The notes beneath the pieces are model-generated. The model made no database searches. It saw nothing but the letters and a program-made list of their open reading frames with translations, and had not been told where the DNA came from. A DNA stretch of 64,000 bases, from contig NZ_GG770539.1 of NCBI RefSeq assembly GCF_000154905.1, positions 2,955,549 through 3,019,548 on the forward strand, in the 5' to 3' direction. Origin of the DNA: Streptomyces sp. SPB074. GTDB lineage: Bacteria; Actinomycetota; Actinomycetes; Streptomycetales; Streptomycetaceae. Shown one piece after another: positions 44,601-52,046 of this stretch (the first letter of the stretch is position 1; each line of letters opens with the position of its first letter). The position numbers were made by a program, and so were the translations under genes.

Positions 44601-45942
44601 CGACCCGCAACAGACCAACGGGTACAGCTACGGCAAAAACAGCCCCCTCTCGTCCTCCGACCCCTCCGGTCTGCACGTCGACGGCTCGTGCGGCCCGAGA
44701 GGCGAATGCGCGGGCGGGGTAAAGGAAACCTTCGTGATGAACCGGGACGGAGGCTTCGACCAGATCTTCACGAAGAGCACCACGAAGTCCCGCAGTGATG
44801 GTTCATACGTTTTCACTGACGAGACATACAATAACGGCGATCGAGTAGCCTACCGGCAGCAGACACTGACTCGCGACAACCAACTCGTTCCGGGTGTAGC
44901 ACCCAAGGGTGAAAACAGGCGCTGGCGCGACTTCAAGGATCTGTTCAAGGGGTTCGTTTTCGACCCTGCTGACCTGAAAGCGTGCTGGGACATATCACCG
45001 GAGTGTGGGTGGATTCTCACCGATATTCCGCTCGTTGGCACGCCCGGCAAAGCAGCCAAGGTCGCCAAAGCCGCCCACGAGGCCGAAAAAGCGGAGAAGC
45101 TGGCCAAGAAGATGGCACAGGCAGGAAAGTGCTTGGAGGAAAGTGTCAAGCATAGCTTCCTCGCAGGCACGGACGTGGAACTCGCCGACGGCGGGACCAA
45201 GGACATCGAAGACGTAGACGTCGGAGACCAGGTTCTCGCCACCGACCCGGAAACAGGAAAGACATCTCCGCGCAAGGTAGTCGGCACGATCGTCACGCAC
45301 GACGACAAAAAATTCACCGAACTGACGGTCCGGGCCCACGGCAAAAACTCAAAGATCACCGCGACGGACACCCACCCCTTCTGGTCACTCAGTGACAAGG
45401 CGTGGATCAACGCCGGAGACCTCCACCCCGGCGACAGACTCCGTTCGACTGACGAGACCGTCGTCAACATCACAGCGACCCGCCACTACACCAAGCATCA
45501 GCGCACCTACGACCTCACTGTCGATCGCGACCACACGTACTATGTGCTGGCGGGGCAGACTCCGGTTCTGGTTCACAATTCCAACTGCCCGCTGACTGGC
45601 GGGTTCAAGGTGGGTGTCAGCCCGGACGAGATCGCCGATATTAACCGCGGTTTCGGTGGGGAGACGTTGTTGAGTGGCTCGCCAGCAAACACGTTGGCTA
45701 ACGCCAGTCGCTATAACAGCTTCTGGGATAAGTCGGCAGTTGTGATCAGGGATATTGCGGGAAGCCATATGTTCAACAATGGAAACAAGCGAACTGCTCA
45801 GGCTACCGTTGAGCAGTTGATGCAACGGAACGGCGTCACGAGCGGTCCCACTTCCGCTGATCTCCGAAGTGTCATCGACAGGGTAGGCAAAGGTCAGCTG
45901 CATGACGTCAGTGACATCTCAGCAGCCTTGAGGGGCTATTGA
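38695..45942 (+). CDS. RHS/YD-repeat polymorphic toxin with Hint and Fic/Doc tip
   Basis: About 2415 residues. Residues ~25-51 form an Arg-led signal peptide ending LLPAQALA. A long SpvB/TcaC-like N-terminal part follows (VSLSYNSQEVDG, WIGEGWGYDPGHIERRY), then YD repeats (about 1100-1640) and the RHS core (GAREYDTTTGRFISVDPV, ~1960). A Hint domain at ~2150-2298 runs from HSFLAGTDVELADGG to HTYYVLAGQTPVLVHN and would release the tip. The tip (2299-2415) has HMFNNGNKRTAQ, the Fic/Doc active-site motif, so it probably transfers AMP or phosphate to a target protein. GTG 38695 is chosen; ATG 38554 is in frame. The cognate immunity gene overlaps its stop. Confidence 0.9.
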   Translation: MTVWSRSHGPRGLPPVFGQSRRAHRRPSRRATRTVLGVALVLGLLPAQALAVPPSPDQAEVGRDELVLEKLKQDKPVDGGTFDVNLDSLKAEVPDDQHEAPSGTATPPAAGSGTVTFSGSAARTLSAQAATDAVPVGSLPVKLGQAPDQPAPTGTWQVSLDARTDVVEQGVDGAVLQVDAPSADAVPVSVELDYAKFQNLYGADWASRLRLVQFPDCFRTTPDVEECRQYEELETANDTLTKTVTATVAPRPNTPLVTQGVSAQWAKTAISSATASGSSAVVGAVDSGSGPGGTFKATPLASSGKWSAGNSSGAFAWSYPLTTPPAPAGPTPQVSLSYNSQEVDGKTAIASPQSSWIGEGWGYDPGHIERRYRSCSDDTKKLNAGTPNNTAKSDKTSDLCWVSDNAVMSLNGKNTELVKVGANGDVYRPQQDDGTRVELRTGGTNDDNDGEYWVVTTTDGTDYYYGLNAVGGGHATTDSVSTVPVFGNHPGEPCHQNSFADSRCGSGKQQAWRWGLDKIVDLHGNTTVVNWKQETNYYSARKKYKSPEQYDRSAYPASIEYGMRADLTKPAATIEFTAAQRCLESATLCASANFAKTDDPGAYRYWWDTPGSLNCKSTSDLCPSFPSFWTQMRLDTITTKAARPGQSTLGKVDSWKLNQSFPEEWYDSAPGLWLNSITHRGYAPGDSTGTLDSASGVSFTAYTVGSRDPLHSRLLDRQLPNLVTSGPKDQRPPFTRPRIGIVSTPDGGDIEVQYTGGCSAEPAADAESKNGTCFPVRWSPDGEEKKPAKAWFNKYVVASVVETDKVAAHGDPIYTQYTYKDPAWAKSDDEFSKPSLRTYSDWRGYRSVTTTKGKKGNVKAGDPQAQSTQTTRYFQGTGGTVKDSTGTYTLTDDDAEPFAGTAAEAITYDRTDGRVVQRTLNYPWLKQTASRERESEDGTDLTPVKAYRAGIKRTDAIRTVGTTWEAVRTTTEVEDTYGLPVKMETSVVKPKSGGETLSEQNCVVTDYVHDPTADRWIIGLPKQVRTTATPCSGAADADPATKLMSSVQTSYDGGTYGATPTKGDATAIATNDGDGKCCGLKTTLTYDDAGRSRTVSKPGEGTAETQYTPAIDKPEDNGGPVTSMKVLDAMGRATVSTFDPGRGSALTVTDPNNRVTRTEYDALGRLVKGWLPEHATATNPDVQIAYQAAVADAKTTSPAAVTTRTLKDDGTYSSSVTLYDGLQRAVQTQTEAHGSGRIITDTSYNDHGLVNEQTSPYLAKGEPSTHLFERRSDSLLPSKTRTRYDGLERPVQVSTFYGQTFKYATYTTYGDNYIKVDAPGSTTPVTDTYTDVLGRTTSIRQYVNAAATAKRVTGYEYDARGNLSQVTAPDGTEWTYTYNALGQLKSQRDPDSGDSSFEYDDAGRQTKSTDTLGRVTSTDYDVLGRITKVWEGDKTGDPVKEYTYDTLPGALGLPVSSTRRDSTGDYTKSVTGYDAAYRPTGEDIVIPKNDFTKGLDRNAYSYQYTYTPTGKPLSVTLPAVGGLAAERVLTRYDEDGLAESTSGIDWYTSDTTYSPFGEVLRSVSGKQPSRLWTTNFIDEHTGRLQRTVTDRETAGPHRVTDSTYSYDASGLISSQARQFGDGTWDNQCYTYDRLGQLVHAWTSNLIPNGKGTGCKNTAGSAWGYQSNAEPSGAGGADASDTAADTTGTPDTSLTDTLTDAGPAATTISTGATSYWQSFTYDWAANRATLTEHNTSDATKNVTSTYAYGKQVTGNGTSAPTHAQPHTLTAVTSTATGQNSTYVNDDLGNTETRTLPTGTQDLKWTQDGKLKTATVGTSQTTYVYDTEGNRLLEHSATGSTLYLGETELTTDASGKITKATRSYSQAGTPTVTRSTSNGATTAHRLTVTPADPLGTSSTAVELTGNQAVTRREFKPYGETRGTKPTNWPDKHTYLGVGVDDTTTGLTHIGAREYDTTTGRFISVDPVMDLTDPQQTNGYSYGKNSPLSSSDPSGLHVDGSCGPRGECAGGVKETFVMNRDGGFDQIFTKSTTKSRSDGSYVFTDETYNNGDRVAYRQQTLTRDNQLVPGVAPKGENRRWRDFKDLFKGFVFDPADLKACWDISPECGWILTDIPLVGTPGKAAKVAKAAHEAEKAEKLAKKMAQAGKCLEESVKHSFLAGTDVELADGGTKDIEDVDVGDQVLATDPETGKTSPRKVVGTIVTHDDKKFTELTVRAHGKNSKITATDTHPFWSLSDKAWINAGDLHPGDRLRSTDETVVNITATRHYTKHQRTYDLTVDRDHTYYVLAGQTPVLVHNSNCPLTGGFKVGVSPDEIADINRGFGGETLLSGSPANTLANASRYNSFWDKSAVVIRDIAGSHMFNNGNKRTAQATVEQLMQRNGVTSGPTSADLRSVIDRVGKGQLHDVSDISAALRGY

Positions 45943-46196
45943 TGGGAGCAAAAGTGATGGATATCGAGCAGCTCATGGACAAGTTGGGCCGCTCTGGCGT
46001 CACTGTCATCCTAAAGGTGGATGATGAGAGGATGGCGGAAGGTGGGGAGCCTTGGACGTTGGTAATGTCGGGGCCGGGGCTAGGTGAGCAGGGATTTATC
46101 CGTGCCGAATCTTCCAGCCTCAATGACTGTCTGGAGCAAGGGTTCGTACGGCTACGTGCCAGGCCCGGCGACTGGGAATGGCTGACTGAAATCTAG
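45942..46196 (+). CDS. Putative immunity protein to Fic/Doc-tipped toxin
   Basis: 84 residues, soluble and acidic (GVTVILKVDDERMAEGGEPWTLVMSGPGLG). It is not a known family to me. The ATG shares a base with the toxin's stop (TGATG), and AGGGG lies seven bases upstream. A small gene directly behind a polymorphic toxin is normally its immunity protein, and that is the basis of the call. Neutralisation of the Fic domain is inferred. Confidence 0.75.
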   Translation: MGAKVMDIEQLMDKLGRSGVTVILKVDDERMAEGGEPWTLVMSGPGLGEQGFIRAESSSLNDCLEQGFVRLRARPGDWEWLTEI

Positions 46197-46210
46197 TAGT
46201 CATCGAAGTG

Positions 46211-46239
46211 AGGCCCTCCCGAGAATTTCGGGAGGGCCT
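46211..46239 (+). terminator. Terminator after immunity gene
   Basis: A perfect 12-bp stem (AGGCCCTCCCGA and its complement) with loop GAATT, 14 bases after the immunity stop codon. Confidence 0.88.
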
Positions 46240-46258
46240 CATGCCGTTTGACGGCAAC

Positions 46259-46280
46259 GGTGACGGCAACGTCAGCGGAC
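46259..46280. repeat. Left copy of 22-bp direct repeat, candidate attL
   Basis: It begins GGTGACGGCAACGTCAGC and is exactly repeated at 56620-56641. It overlaps the stop codon of int (46272). An extra TGACGGCAAC unit lies just upstream at 46249. Confidence 0.75.
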
Positions 46281-47552
46281 GACGGCTGCGTTGGGTGGGT
46301 CATCGGAGGCGTCGGTCGGGCCGAGGATGCTGCCGAGGGTCTCGATGGCCTGGCGTTGGAGGCGGAGTCGTACGTGGGCGTAGACGCCGGCGGTGACGCC
46401 GATGTGGGCGTGGCCGAGGAGTTCCTTGATGACGACGAGGTCGACGCCTTGTTCCAGGAGCAGGGTGGCGGTCGAGTGCCGGAGGTCGTGGAAGCGGATC
46501 GTCCGGAGTTCCGCGCCGTGGAGGAGGCGGCGGAAGCTGCGGGTGAGGTTGGTGGGGTCGAGCGGCTTGCCCTTCGGGGTGGTGAAGACGAGTCCGTTGT
46601 CCGTCCAGCTCGTTCCGGCCGTCTGGCGTTCTTCCTGTTGCCGTTCCTGATGGGCCTTGAGGGAGCTGAGGCACTCGGTGGGGAGGGCGATGCGCCGCTC
46701 GGAGGCCAGGGTCTTGGTGTTCAGGACGGTCAGGCCCTGGCTGCGGGTGCGCTGGAGGGAGCGATGGATGCTCGCGGTGCCGCCGTCAAGGTCGAGGTCT
46801 TCCCAGTGGAGGCCGAGAAGTTCGCCCTTCCGGAGTCCGGTGCGCAGGGCGAGTTCGTACAGGGCGTGGAGCCGGTCGCCGTTGGCCGCGTGGAGCAGTC
46901 GCTGGGCTTCGGTGGCGGTGAGGGGCTGGAAGCGCCGGGGGCGGGGCGTGGTCGTCTTGACGTTCCGGGCGACGTTGCGGGGAAGTTCGTCCTCGCGGAC
47001 GGCGTGTTCCAGGGCCGACTTGAGTACCGCGTGGACGTACGTGACGGTCAGCGGCGAGAGCCGCTTCCCGCAGCACTGGCCGATGGCGCAGCAGGACCGA
47101 CGGACGGAGTCCCGGTCCCGGGCGCAGCACTGGCAGGTGGTGCGGAGCCCGTCGAGGAAGGTGCGGACGTCGCGGGTGGTGAGCCGGGCGAGCTTCTTGG
47201 CGCCGATACCGGGGTTGAGGTGGAGGCGGATGGAGGCGGCGTAGCGGGTGTGGGTGTTCTCCCGGAGGTGATGGACGGCGACGCCGTCCAGCCAGTACGT
47301 GAGGTAGGCGCTCACGGTGCTGTCGGCTGCGGCGACGGGAAGGCCGCGGTTGCTAGCGGCGATCTTCTCGGTGAGCTTGGTCATCGCGCCTTTACGGGTA
47401 GCGCCGTAGACGCGGACGCGCTTGCGGGTGTTGCCGGGGGCCAGCACGTATCCGGCGGCTTCCCAGCGTCCGTCCTTGCGCTGGTAGACGGTTCCGTCTC
47501 CGTTCGCACGGGTGCGGGAGCGGCGGGACGGAGCGGGGTGGGCTGCGGTCAT
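46272..47552 (-). CDS. int: AICE tyrosine integrase
   Basis: 426 residues. The N-terminal AP2-like/SAM-like arm region (DGTVYQRKDGRWEAAGYV, AYLTYWLDGVAVHHLRENT) includes an unusual Cys-rich insert (CQCCARDRD, CCAIGQCCGK), seen in other Streptomyces AICE integrases. The catalytic domain shows ALRTGLRKGELLGLHWED (Arg), FHDLRHSTATLLL (His, Arg), LGHAHIGVTAGVYAHV (His, nucleophile Tyr). It recombines attP with attB and, with Xis, reverses this. ATG 47552 overlaps the stop of the xis-like gene (ATGA). The 3' end lies in the candidate attachment repeat. Confidence 0.92.
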   Translation of the reverse strand: MTAAHPAPSRRSRTRANGDGTVYQRKDGRWEAAGYVLAPGNTRKRVRVYGATRKGAMTKLTEKIAASNRGLPVAAADSTVSAYLTYWLDGVAVHHLRENTHTRYAASIRLHLNPGIGAKKLARLTTRDVRTFLDGLRTTCQCCARDRDSVRRSCCAIGQCCGKRLSPLTVTYVHAVLKSALEHAVREDELPRNVARNVKTTTPRPRRFQPLTATEAQRLLHAANGDRLHALYELALRTGLRKGELLGLHWEDLDLDGGTASIHRSLQRTRSQGLTVLNTKTLASERRIALPTECLSSLKAHQERQQEERQTAGTSWTDNGLVFTTPKGKPLDPTNLTRSFRRLLHGAELRTIRFHDLRHSTATLLLEQGVDLVVIKELLGHAHIGVTAGVYAHVRLRLQRQAIETLGSILGPTDASDDPPNAAVVR

Positions 47553-47776
47553 CAGGCGGCTTCCTGTTCGAGGCGGGTGCGGATGAAGTCGGTGAGGGCT
47601 TGGGTGGGGATGCGGCGGGCGCGGCCGAGGGTGATCGAGGCGAGCTGGCCGGTGCGGATGAGGTCGTAGACGGTGGAGCGGCCGAGCTGGAGGCGGGCCA
47701 TGACCTGGGGCACCGTGAGCAGATCCAGGGCCGGGGCCACCTCCTTGCGGAGGGCGGCGAGCGGGGGCGAGGTCAT
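47552..47776 (-). CDS. xis: Excisionase-like helix-turn-helix protein
   Basis: 74 residues: LLTVPQVMARLQLGRSTVYDLIRTGQLASITLGRARRIPTQALTDFI is a MerR/excisionase winged helix with the usual 'select and recognise' layout. In pSAM2-like elements this small gene sits between rep and int and directs excision. Both ends overlap neighbours by ATGA, so rep, xis and int are co-translated. Confidence 0.9.
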   Translation of the reverse strand: MTSPPLAALRKEVAPALDLLTVPQVMARLQLGRSTVYDLIRTGQLASITLGRARRIPTQALTDFIRTRLEQEAA

Positions 47777-49221
47777 CAGCAGCCCCCTTCGGCCGTGAAC
47801 TGCCGTTCCAGTTCCTTGCGATGCCAGACACCGGCGGCGAGGAGAGCCGCCCCGGGGCTGTAGCCGGAGCCGAGGTAGTCCCAGCGGCCGACGACGAGCG
47901 TGGTCGTCGGGTCGGACTCGGGCAGGCCGGCGTGGGCACGGGCCTGTTCGGTGCGCCAGGTGCGGCGGGCTTCGCGGAGCGCGCCGAGGGTGGTGGAGTA
48001 GCTGCGGGACTTGGTGGAGAAATGGCCCCGGAAGCCGAGCATGTGCGCCCACTTCCAGAGCTTGAGGTGGGCGAACTCCGGCAACCTGCCCAGCTCCCAG
48101 CAGGTGCGGATCATCTGCCGGACGTGCCGGGCGACGGGGAGCCGGGTCAGCGGGCGGGCCTGTCCGGTCCCCTCGCACGCGGTGCACGGGAGCGGCGTTC
48201 CGTGGGGCAGAAGAGTGGCGCCGCGTCCCTGGCAGGGGCGGCAGAGGAGGGTGTGGTCGAGGGTGCCGGAGGCGTCGGCGGACTTGGTGGCGTACTTCGC
48301 CACGTAGGCGGCCACGGCCTGGTCGGTGAGTTCGGCGTCGGTGCCGAAGGAGGCGATCTCGCGCACGTCGAACTGTTCGCCCCAGCCGAGTTCGCGATCC
48401 CCGGCCGCATCCGACGCAACCGTGACGCGGACCCGTGCTGCGGCTGCGCGGGCGGCCTTGGTGAGCACGGTGATGGTGGCGTACGGCGGCGGGGGCGCGG
48501 TGTTGCCGTCGGGGCCATCGAGTCGGATGACGGCGTGGAAGTGGACCAGGCCGCGCTGCTGGTACTCGGCGACCTTCGCGAAAGACACCCGCAGGACCGC
48601 GCGGGCGGCCTTCTGGGTCATGCCGAGCCCGGCGGCGATCTCGCGGCGCAGGTACGTGGTGAAGCGGGCCCACAGGGCGGAGGCGTGGGCGTTGAACAGA
48701 ACCGCGCCTTCGTAGTCGTACGTCCCGGGGTTGAGCGGCGTCCCGATCAGGGCGTCGTTAAGTTCGTGGAGCTTGCGGCAGCGGCAGGGCTGGATGTCGC
48801 CGCCGGGGGTGGTGAGGCGGTTGTGGACGGGACCGAAGGATGGCGGGGTGAGGGTGATGAAGACGCGGGGGTGGGTGCGGACGGTGTCGGGCACGGTCTT
48901 GCCGCCAGAGAGGCCGGCGCGGATGAGGTGGTAGGTGTCGGCGGCGTAGAGGCGGGAGCAGGCCGGGCAGCGGGAGGCACGGCGGTTGCCGCACGCGGTG
49001 AGCAGGCTGCCCGTCGGCTCGTCCGACGTGTTGTAGGTACGCAGCACCTCACCGGTCGTGGTGTCGACGGTCGTGGTCTGCCCGGTCAGGCGGACGGGTT
49101 CGGTGCAGCCGCCGAGGTGTTCGATCTGCTGTTGTGCGCGGTCGAAGTCGGGGTGGTTGACGAGGTGGAGCAGGTCCCGTACGGCGGGGCTTGCCACGTC
49201 GCGCAGGTCCAGGGTGACCAT
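47776..49221 (-). CDS. repSA: Replication initiator RepSA
   Basis: 481 residues. Zinc-type Cys clusters (CGNRRASRCPACSRLYAADTY; CRPCQGRGATLLP to CTACEGTG) and the LVHFHAVIRLDG segment (HUH-like His-hydrophobic-His) identify the RepSA initiator of AICEs and Streptomyces rolling-circle plasmids. It nicks the origin to start replication after excision. ATG 49221 (MVTLDLRDVAS) is preferred over an upstream in-frame start. The origin in such elements is often inside or beside rep, but I could not place it. Confidence 0.9.
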   Translation of the reverse strand: MVTLDLRDVASPAVRDLLHLVNHPDFDRAQQQIEHLGGCTEPVRLTGQTTTVDTTTGEVLRTYNTSDEPTGSLLTACGNRRASRCPACSRLYAADTYHLIRAGLSGGKTVPDTVRTHPRVFITLTPPSFGPVHNRLTTPGGDIQPCRCRKLHELNDALIGTPLNPGTYDYEGAVLFNAHASALWARFTTYLRREIAAGLGMTQKAARAVLRVSFAKVAEYQQRGLVHFHAVIRLDGPDGNTAPPPPYATITVLTKAARAAAARVRVTVASDAAGDRELGWGEQFDVREIASFGTDAELTDQAVAAYVAKYATKSADASGTLDHTLLCRPCQGRGATLLPHGTPLPCTACEGTGQARPLTRLPVARHVRQMIRTCWELGRLPEFAHLKLWKWAHMLGFRGHFSTKSRSYSTTLGALREARRTWRTEQARAHAGLPESDPTTTLVVGRWDYLGSGYSPGAALLAAGVWHRKELERQFTAEGGC

Positions 49222-49371
49222 TCGGGGCGTGTCCCTTCTGTTCGGGTGGGTGGCCCTGAGCAGCAACCAGCCGAACTGGAAGGCATGTTGGTGCTGCTCG
49301 GGGCATGACGAACCAGGCCCAGGGGCGGGCGTGGGTTCAGCGAGGAGGATGCGACCAGGGCGGGCCGGTGC

Positions 49372-50082
49372 TCAGAGTTGAGCGAGTGCGGCGGTGGCCA
49401 CTGGCAGGGCGACGCCCATGCGCGTGCCCAGGTGGGCGCCGCTGATCGGCGTTCCGTGCTCGGCGCGGTGGGTGTCCGCGATGCGCCGGGCCGCGTCCAG
49501 CAGGGCGGCCGGAAGGGCCGGGCCGGAAGCGGGTCGGCCCGTCATGGTGACGATGACCGGCGGAGCGGCGGCCGGAGCCGGGGCGGGCGTCGGAAGTGTC
49601 GATGCGGGTGACGGTGCGACGCCGGGCACCGGCTCGGTGACGAGGGTTGCGGCGGTGGCTTCCAGGGGCGGAGTGGGGCGGGTGAGGGTGTGGAACTGGG
49701 TGAGGAAGGCGGGGCCGACGTGGCCCCAGCCGAGCAGCAGGAGCGGGGCGACGGTGTCCAGGCAGGCCCGTCCGTAGCGTCCGGCCAGCAGCGGTTCGGC
49801 GGTGTTCAGGGCGAGGGTGAGCAGGCCGCACAGGTGCAGCAGCCGGGTGCCGGCCTTCAGCTCCTCCTTGGGGACGCCGCGCAGGGCGAGGAAGCGCAGC
49901 GCGACCAGAAGCCCGACGACGGACAGGTCCACCATGGGCGCGATCAGTGGGGCGATCGGGTGGGGGACGCCGAGCCGCAGGGCGAGTGCCCAAACGTTGC
50001 CGAAGGAGAAGACGAAGGCCAGGGCCGCGATGACCGCCATGACCACGGTCACGGTGCGCCGGGTGAACCGTTCCTCCGCCAC
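49372..50082 (-). CDS. DUF2637 membrane protein (Spd-type transfer/spread protein)
   Basis: 236 residues from GTG. Four membrane helices lie in the first ~130 residues (VTVVMAVIAALAFVFSFG, then IAPMVDLSVVGLLVALRF, LLHLCGLLTLALNTAEPLL, TVAPLLLLGWGHVGPAFL), the DUF2637 pattern. The C-terminal ~100 residues are a Pro/Ala linker and a small helical domain. Proteins of this type occur beside traB in AICEs and are thought to aid plasmid spread between mycelial compartments. It lies between repSA and traB on the same strand. Confidence 0.88.
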   Translation of the reverse strand: MAEERFTRRTVTVVMAVIAALAFVFSFGNVWALALRLGVPHPIAPLIAPMVDLSVVGLLVALRFLALRGVPKEELKAGTRLLHLCGLLTLALNTAEPLLAGRYGRACLDTVAPLLLLGWGHVGPAFLTQFHTLTRPTPPLEATAATLVTEPVPGVAPSPASTLPTPAPAPAAAPPVIVTMTGRPASGPALPAALLDAARRIADTHRAEHGTPISGAHLGTRMGVALPVATAALAQL

Positions 50083-50117
50083 GTCCTCAACCTCCTTTCC
50101 GGTGTGGGCTTTCGGGA

Positions 50118-51521
50118 CTACTTGGTGTGCGACGGCGGAGGTGCCGTGGTCCGGCCGGTCGAGGCGAGGAGGGCGTCCAGGCAGAGGTCCGGGTCGGCGG
50201 TCAGGTGCGAGGTGGCTTCGGCGACGCGGGCGGCGTCGGCGTCGGAGACGTAGGGGGTGCGGATGCGGGTATAGCCGGGGCGACCCTGCATCGCCATCAC
50301 CGCGACGCCGACGTAGGCGGGGTCCTGCAGGGTGACCGGGCTGGCATCAGGCCAGTTGCGGATGTCGTCACCGAGCGCGGCCACCGCGGCTTCCACGGTC
50401 TTCTGCGCGAAGGACAGCCCGATGGGGCACACGTCGCGGATGAAGGTCGGGATGGCATCGCCGGTGGTTTTCTGGCTGATCAAGATCACCAGGATGCCGA
50501 CGCTACGGCCCTTCTTGACCAGGTCCTCCACCAGCCGGGCGTTCTCCGCCGTCAGTGCGGCCAGCCGTTTGGTGGTGGCGTCGCTGCCCTTGTACTCGCG
50601 TAAGTACGTGTGCGCCTCGTCGATGATCAGGACCGTGAGCGGCCACTGCGGCGAGGGGCCGACGTGCCACAGGTTCTTCACGCCCAGCACGTCACGGATG
50701 GTCGCCGAGCGCCGCTTGCGCAGTTCCACCAGGCGCTTGAACAGCGCGTTGGCTTCATCCAGGTCGTCTCCGCAGAACGCGAACATCCGCTTGACCAGGT
50801 CGGCGTAGTCGCCCTCCGAGGCCCGCGACACCTTGCCGTCCGCCGTCACGATCTGCACGGACGGAGACGGCGCGAAGTCACAGACGAACTTGTTGACCCC
50901 GGAGGTCTTGCCCGCACCCGGGACGCCGGCCACCGTCACCCCGGGCACGTTGGCCAGGGACACGCACACCTTCGCGGCGTACTCGTCGATGCCCAGCTCC
51001 CAGCGCGTCAGGTCCACGGGCGGGAGGCCGCTGGGCCGGTGCGTGGTCGGCGTGGTCAAGGGGTCGGATCTCACGCCCCGGATCACCACCTTGCCGGGGC
51101 CGTCCGGCAGGACGGAAACCCGCGTGCACTGCCAGGCGTCCGCCAGGAACCGCGCAGACTTCTGGTACTCCTCCACCCCGACCTGCGGCAGCGTCCGGGC
51201 CCGCACGATCACCCCGAACCGGTCCGGCGTCACCTTGATGCGGGGCGTCAGCACCCGAGGCGCGGGGGTGGGGCCGTCCTTCTGCGCGGTGATCTGGGCG
51301 AGCAGGCTCGGGGTCTTGTCGGTGACCGTCAGCCCGGCCATCCGCGCGAGCCGTGCCCAGCCCCAGCGAACCCGCACGGCCTGCCGCATGCTGACCCGCG
51401 TGCCCCGGTCGGCCCACACGTAGCGCACCACCGTCACCAGCAGCCACACACCGACCAGGACGGCCACGGCCAGCAGCGCGTCCGGTGCGTATTCCGGCAC
51501 GGAATTTTCGAAGCGGATCAC
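50118..51521 (-). CDS. traB: FtsK/SpoIIIE-type conjugation pump TraB
   Basis: 467 residues. One N-terminal membrane helix (about 14-34), then an ATPase domain with Walker A VPGAGKTSG (200-208), Walker B VLIIDEAHTYL, and an arginine-finger/sensor region (ILISQKTTGDAIP). TraB forms a hexameric pump that moves double-stranded DNA between hyphae without a type IV system. The GTG start overlaps the stop of the SCO3933-like gene. The expected C-terminal winged helix appears as the DADAARVAEATSHL region. All motifs are intact. Confidence 0.92.
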   Translation of the reverse strand: MIRFENSVPEYAPDALLAVAVLVGVWLLVTVVRYVWADRGTRVSMRQAVRVRWGWARLARMAGLTVTDKTPSLLAQITAQKDGPTPAPRVLTPRIKVTPDRFGVIVRARTLPQVGVEEYQKSARFLADAWQCTRVSVLPDGPGKVVIRGVRSDPLTTPTTHRPSGLPPVDLTRWELGIDEYAAKVCVSLANVPGVTVAGVPGAGKTSGVNKFVCDFAPSPSVQIVTADGKVSRASEGDYADLVKRMFAFCGDDLDEANALFKRLVELRKRRSATIRDVLGVKNLWHVGPSPQWPLTVLIIDEAHTYLREYKGSDATTKRLAALTAENARLVEDLVKKGRSVGILVILISQKTTGDAIPTFIRDVCPIGLSFAQKTVEAAVAALGDDIRNWPDASPVTLQDPAYVGVAVMAMQGRPGYTRIRTPYVSDADAARVAEATSHLTADPDLCLDALLASTGRTTAPPPSHTK

Positions 51522-51871
51522 TGAGCCGCCTCCATCGTCACCAGCTCCAGGCGGGCGGCGCGGTAGGCGACGCCGTCGGAGAGCTGACCGTTGAAGATCC
51601 GCGCCCACGGGGTCGCGAACAGTTCCACCGGCCGCACCATCGCGCCCGGCTTGAGCCCGGCGGCCAGGCCGGTTTCCGGGACGGTGATCTTCAGGACCTC
51701 GGCCCGGCCGTCCTCCATGAGCATCACGGTCACCGTGTACAGAGACGCGCCAGTCTCCCGGTCGGTGGCGATCTCCCCGGTCTGCTGGTCCTTGATCTTC
51801 AGCGTCGGGTCGGTGCCCGCGATGCACACCGCCGACGGCAGCAGGGCAACACGGATACGCGTCATGGCCAT
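51518..51871 (-). CDS. SCO3933-like regulatory protein
   Basis: 117 residues. The segment IAGTDPTLKIKDQQTGEIATDRETGASLYTVTVML matches a family found just upstream of traB in AICEs and annotated as SCO3933 family regulatory protein. It is soluble and beta-rich. ATG 51871 has GAGGA nine bases upstream. It is the first gene of the traB transcript and lies opposite the GntR regulator, whose candidate operators are in the gap. Confidence 0.85.
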   Translation of the reverse strand: MAMTRIRVALLPSAVCIAGTDPTLKIKDQQTGEIATDRETGASLYTVTVMLMEDGRAEVLKITVPETGLAAGLKPGAMVRPVELFATPWARIFNGQLSDGVAYRAARLELVTMEAAQ

Positions 51872-51949
51872 GCCATCACATCCTCGTTCGATGGAGCCGC
51901 TTGATCGGCTCGACACGGAGCATAAGGAGATGATCGCTCACCTTGCAAG

Positions 51950-51979
51950 CTCGATTAGGTTGTGAACTCGATCAGGTTG
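51950..51979. promoter_or_regulatory. Direct repeats CTCGATYAGGTTG, candidate KorSA-type operator
   Basis: CTCGATTAGGTTG (51950-51962) and CTCGATCAGGTTG (51967-51979) differ at one base and are 17 bp apart. They lie between the divergent tra and GntR genes, where a Kor repressor would control both. Related GATC-containing sequence also occurs near 51902. Confidence 0.7.
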
Positions 51980-52046
51980 GTAGGTGGTCAGGTGGGGAAC
52001 CCGGGGATGTGCCTGTAGCGCTACGGCTTGCCGATACCGTGGGGGC

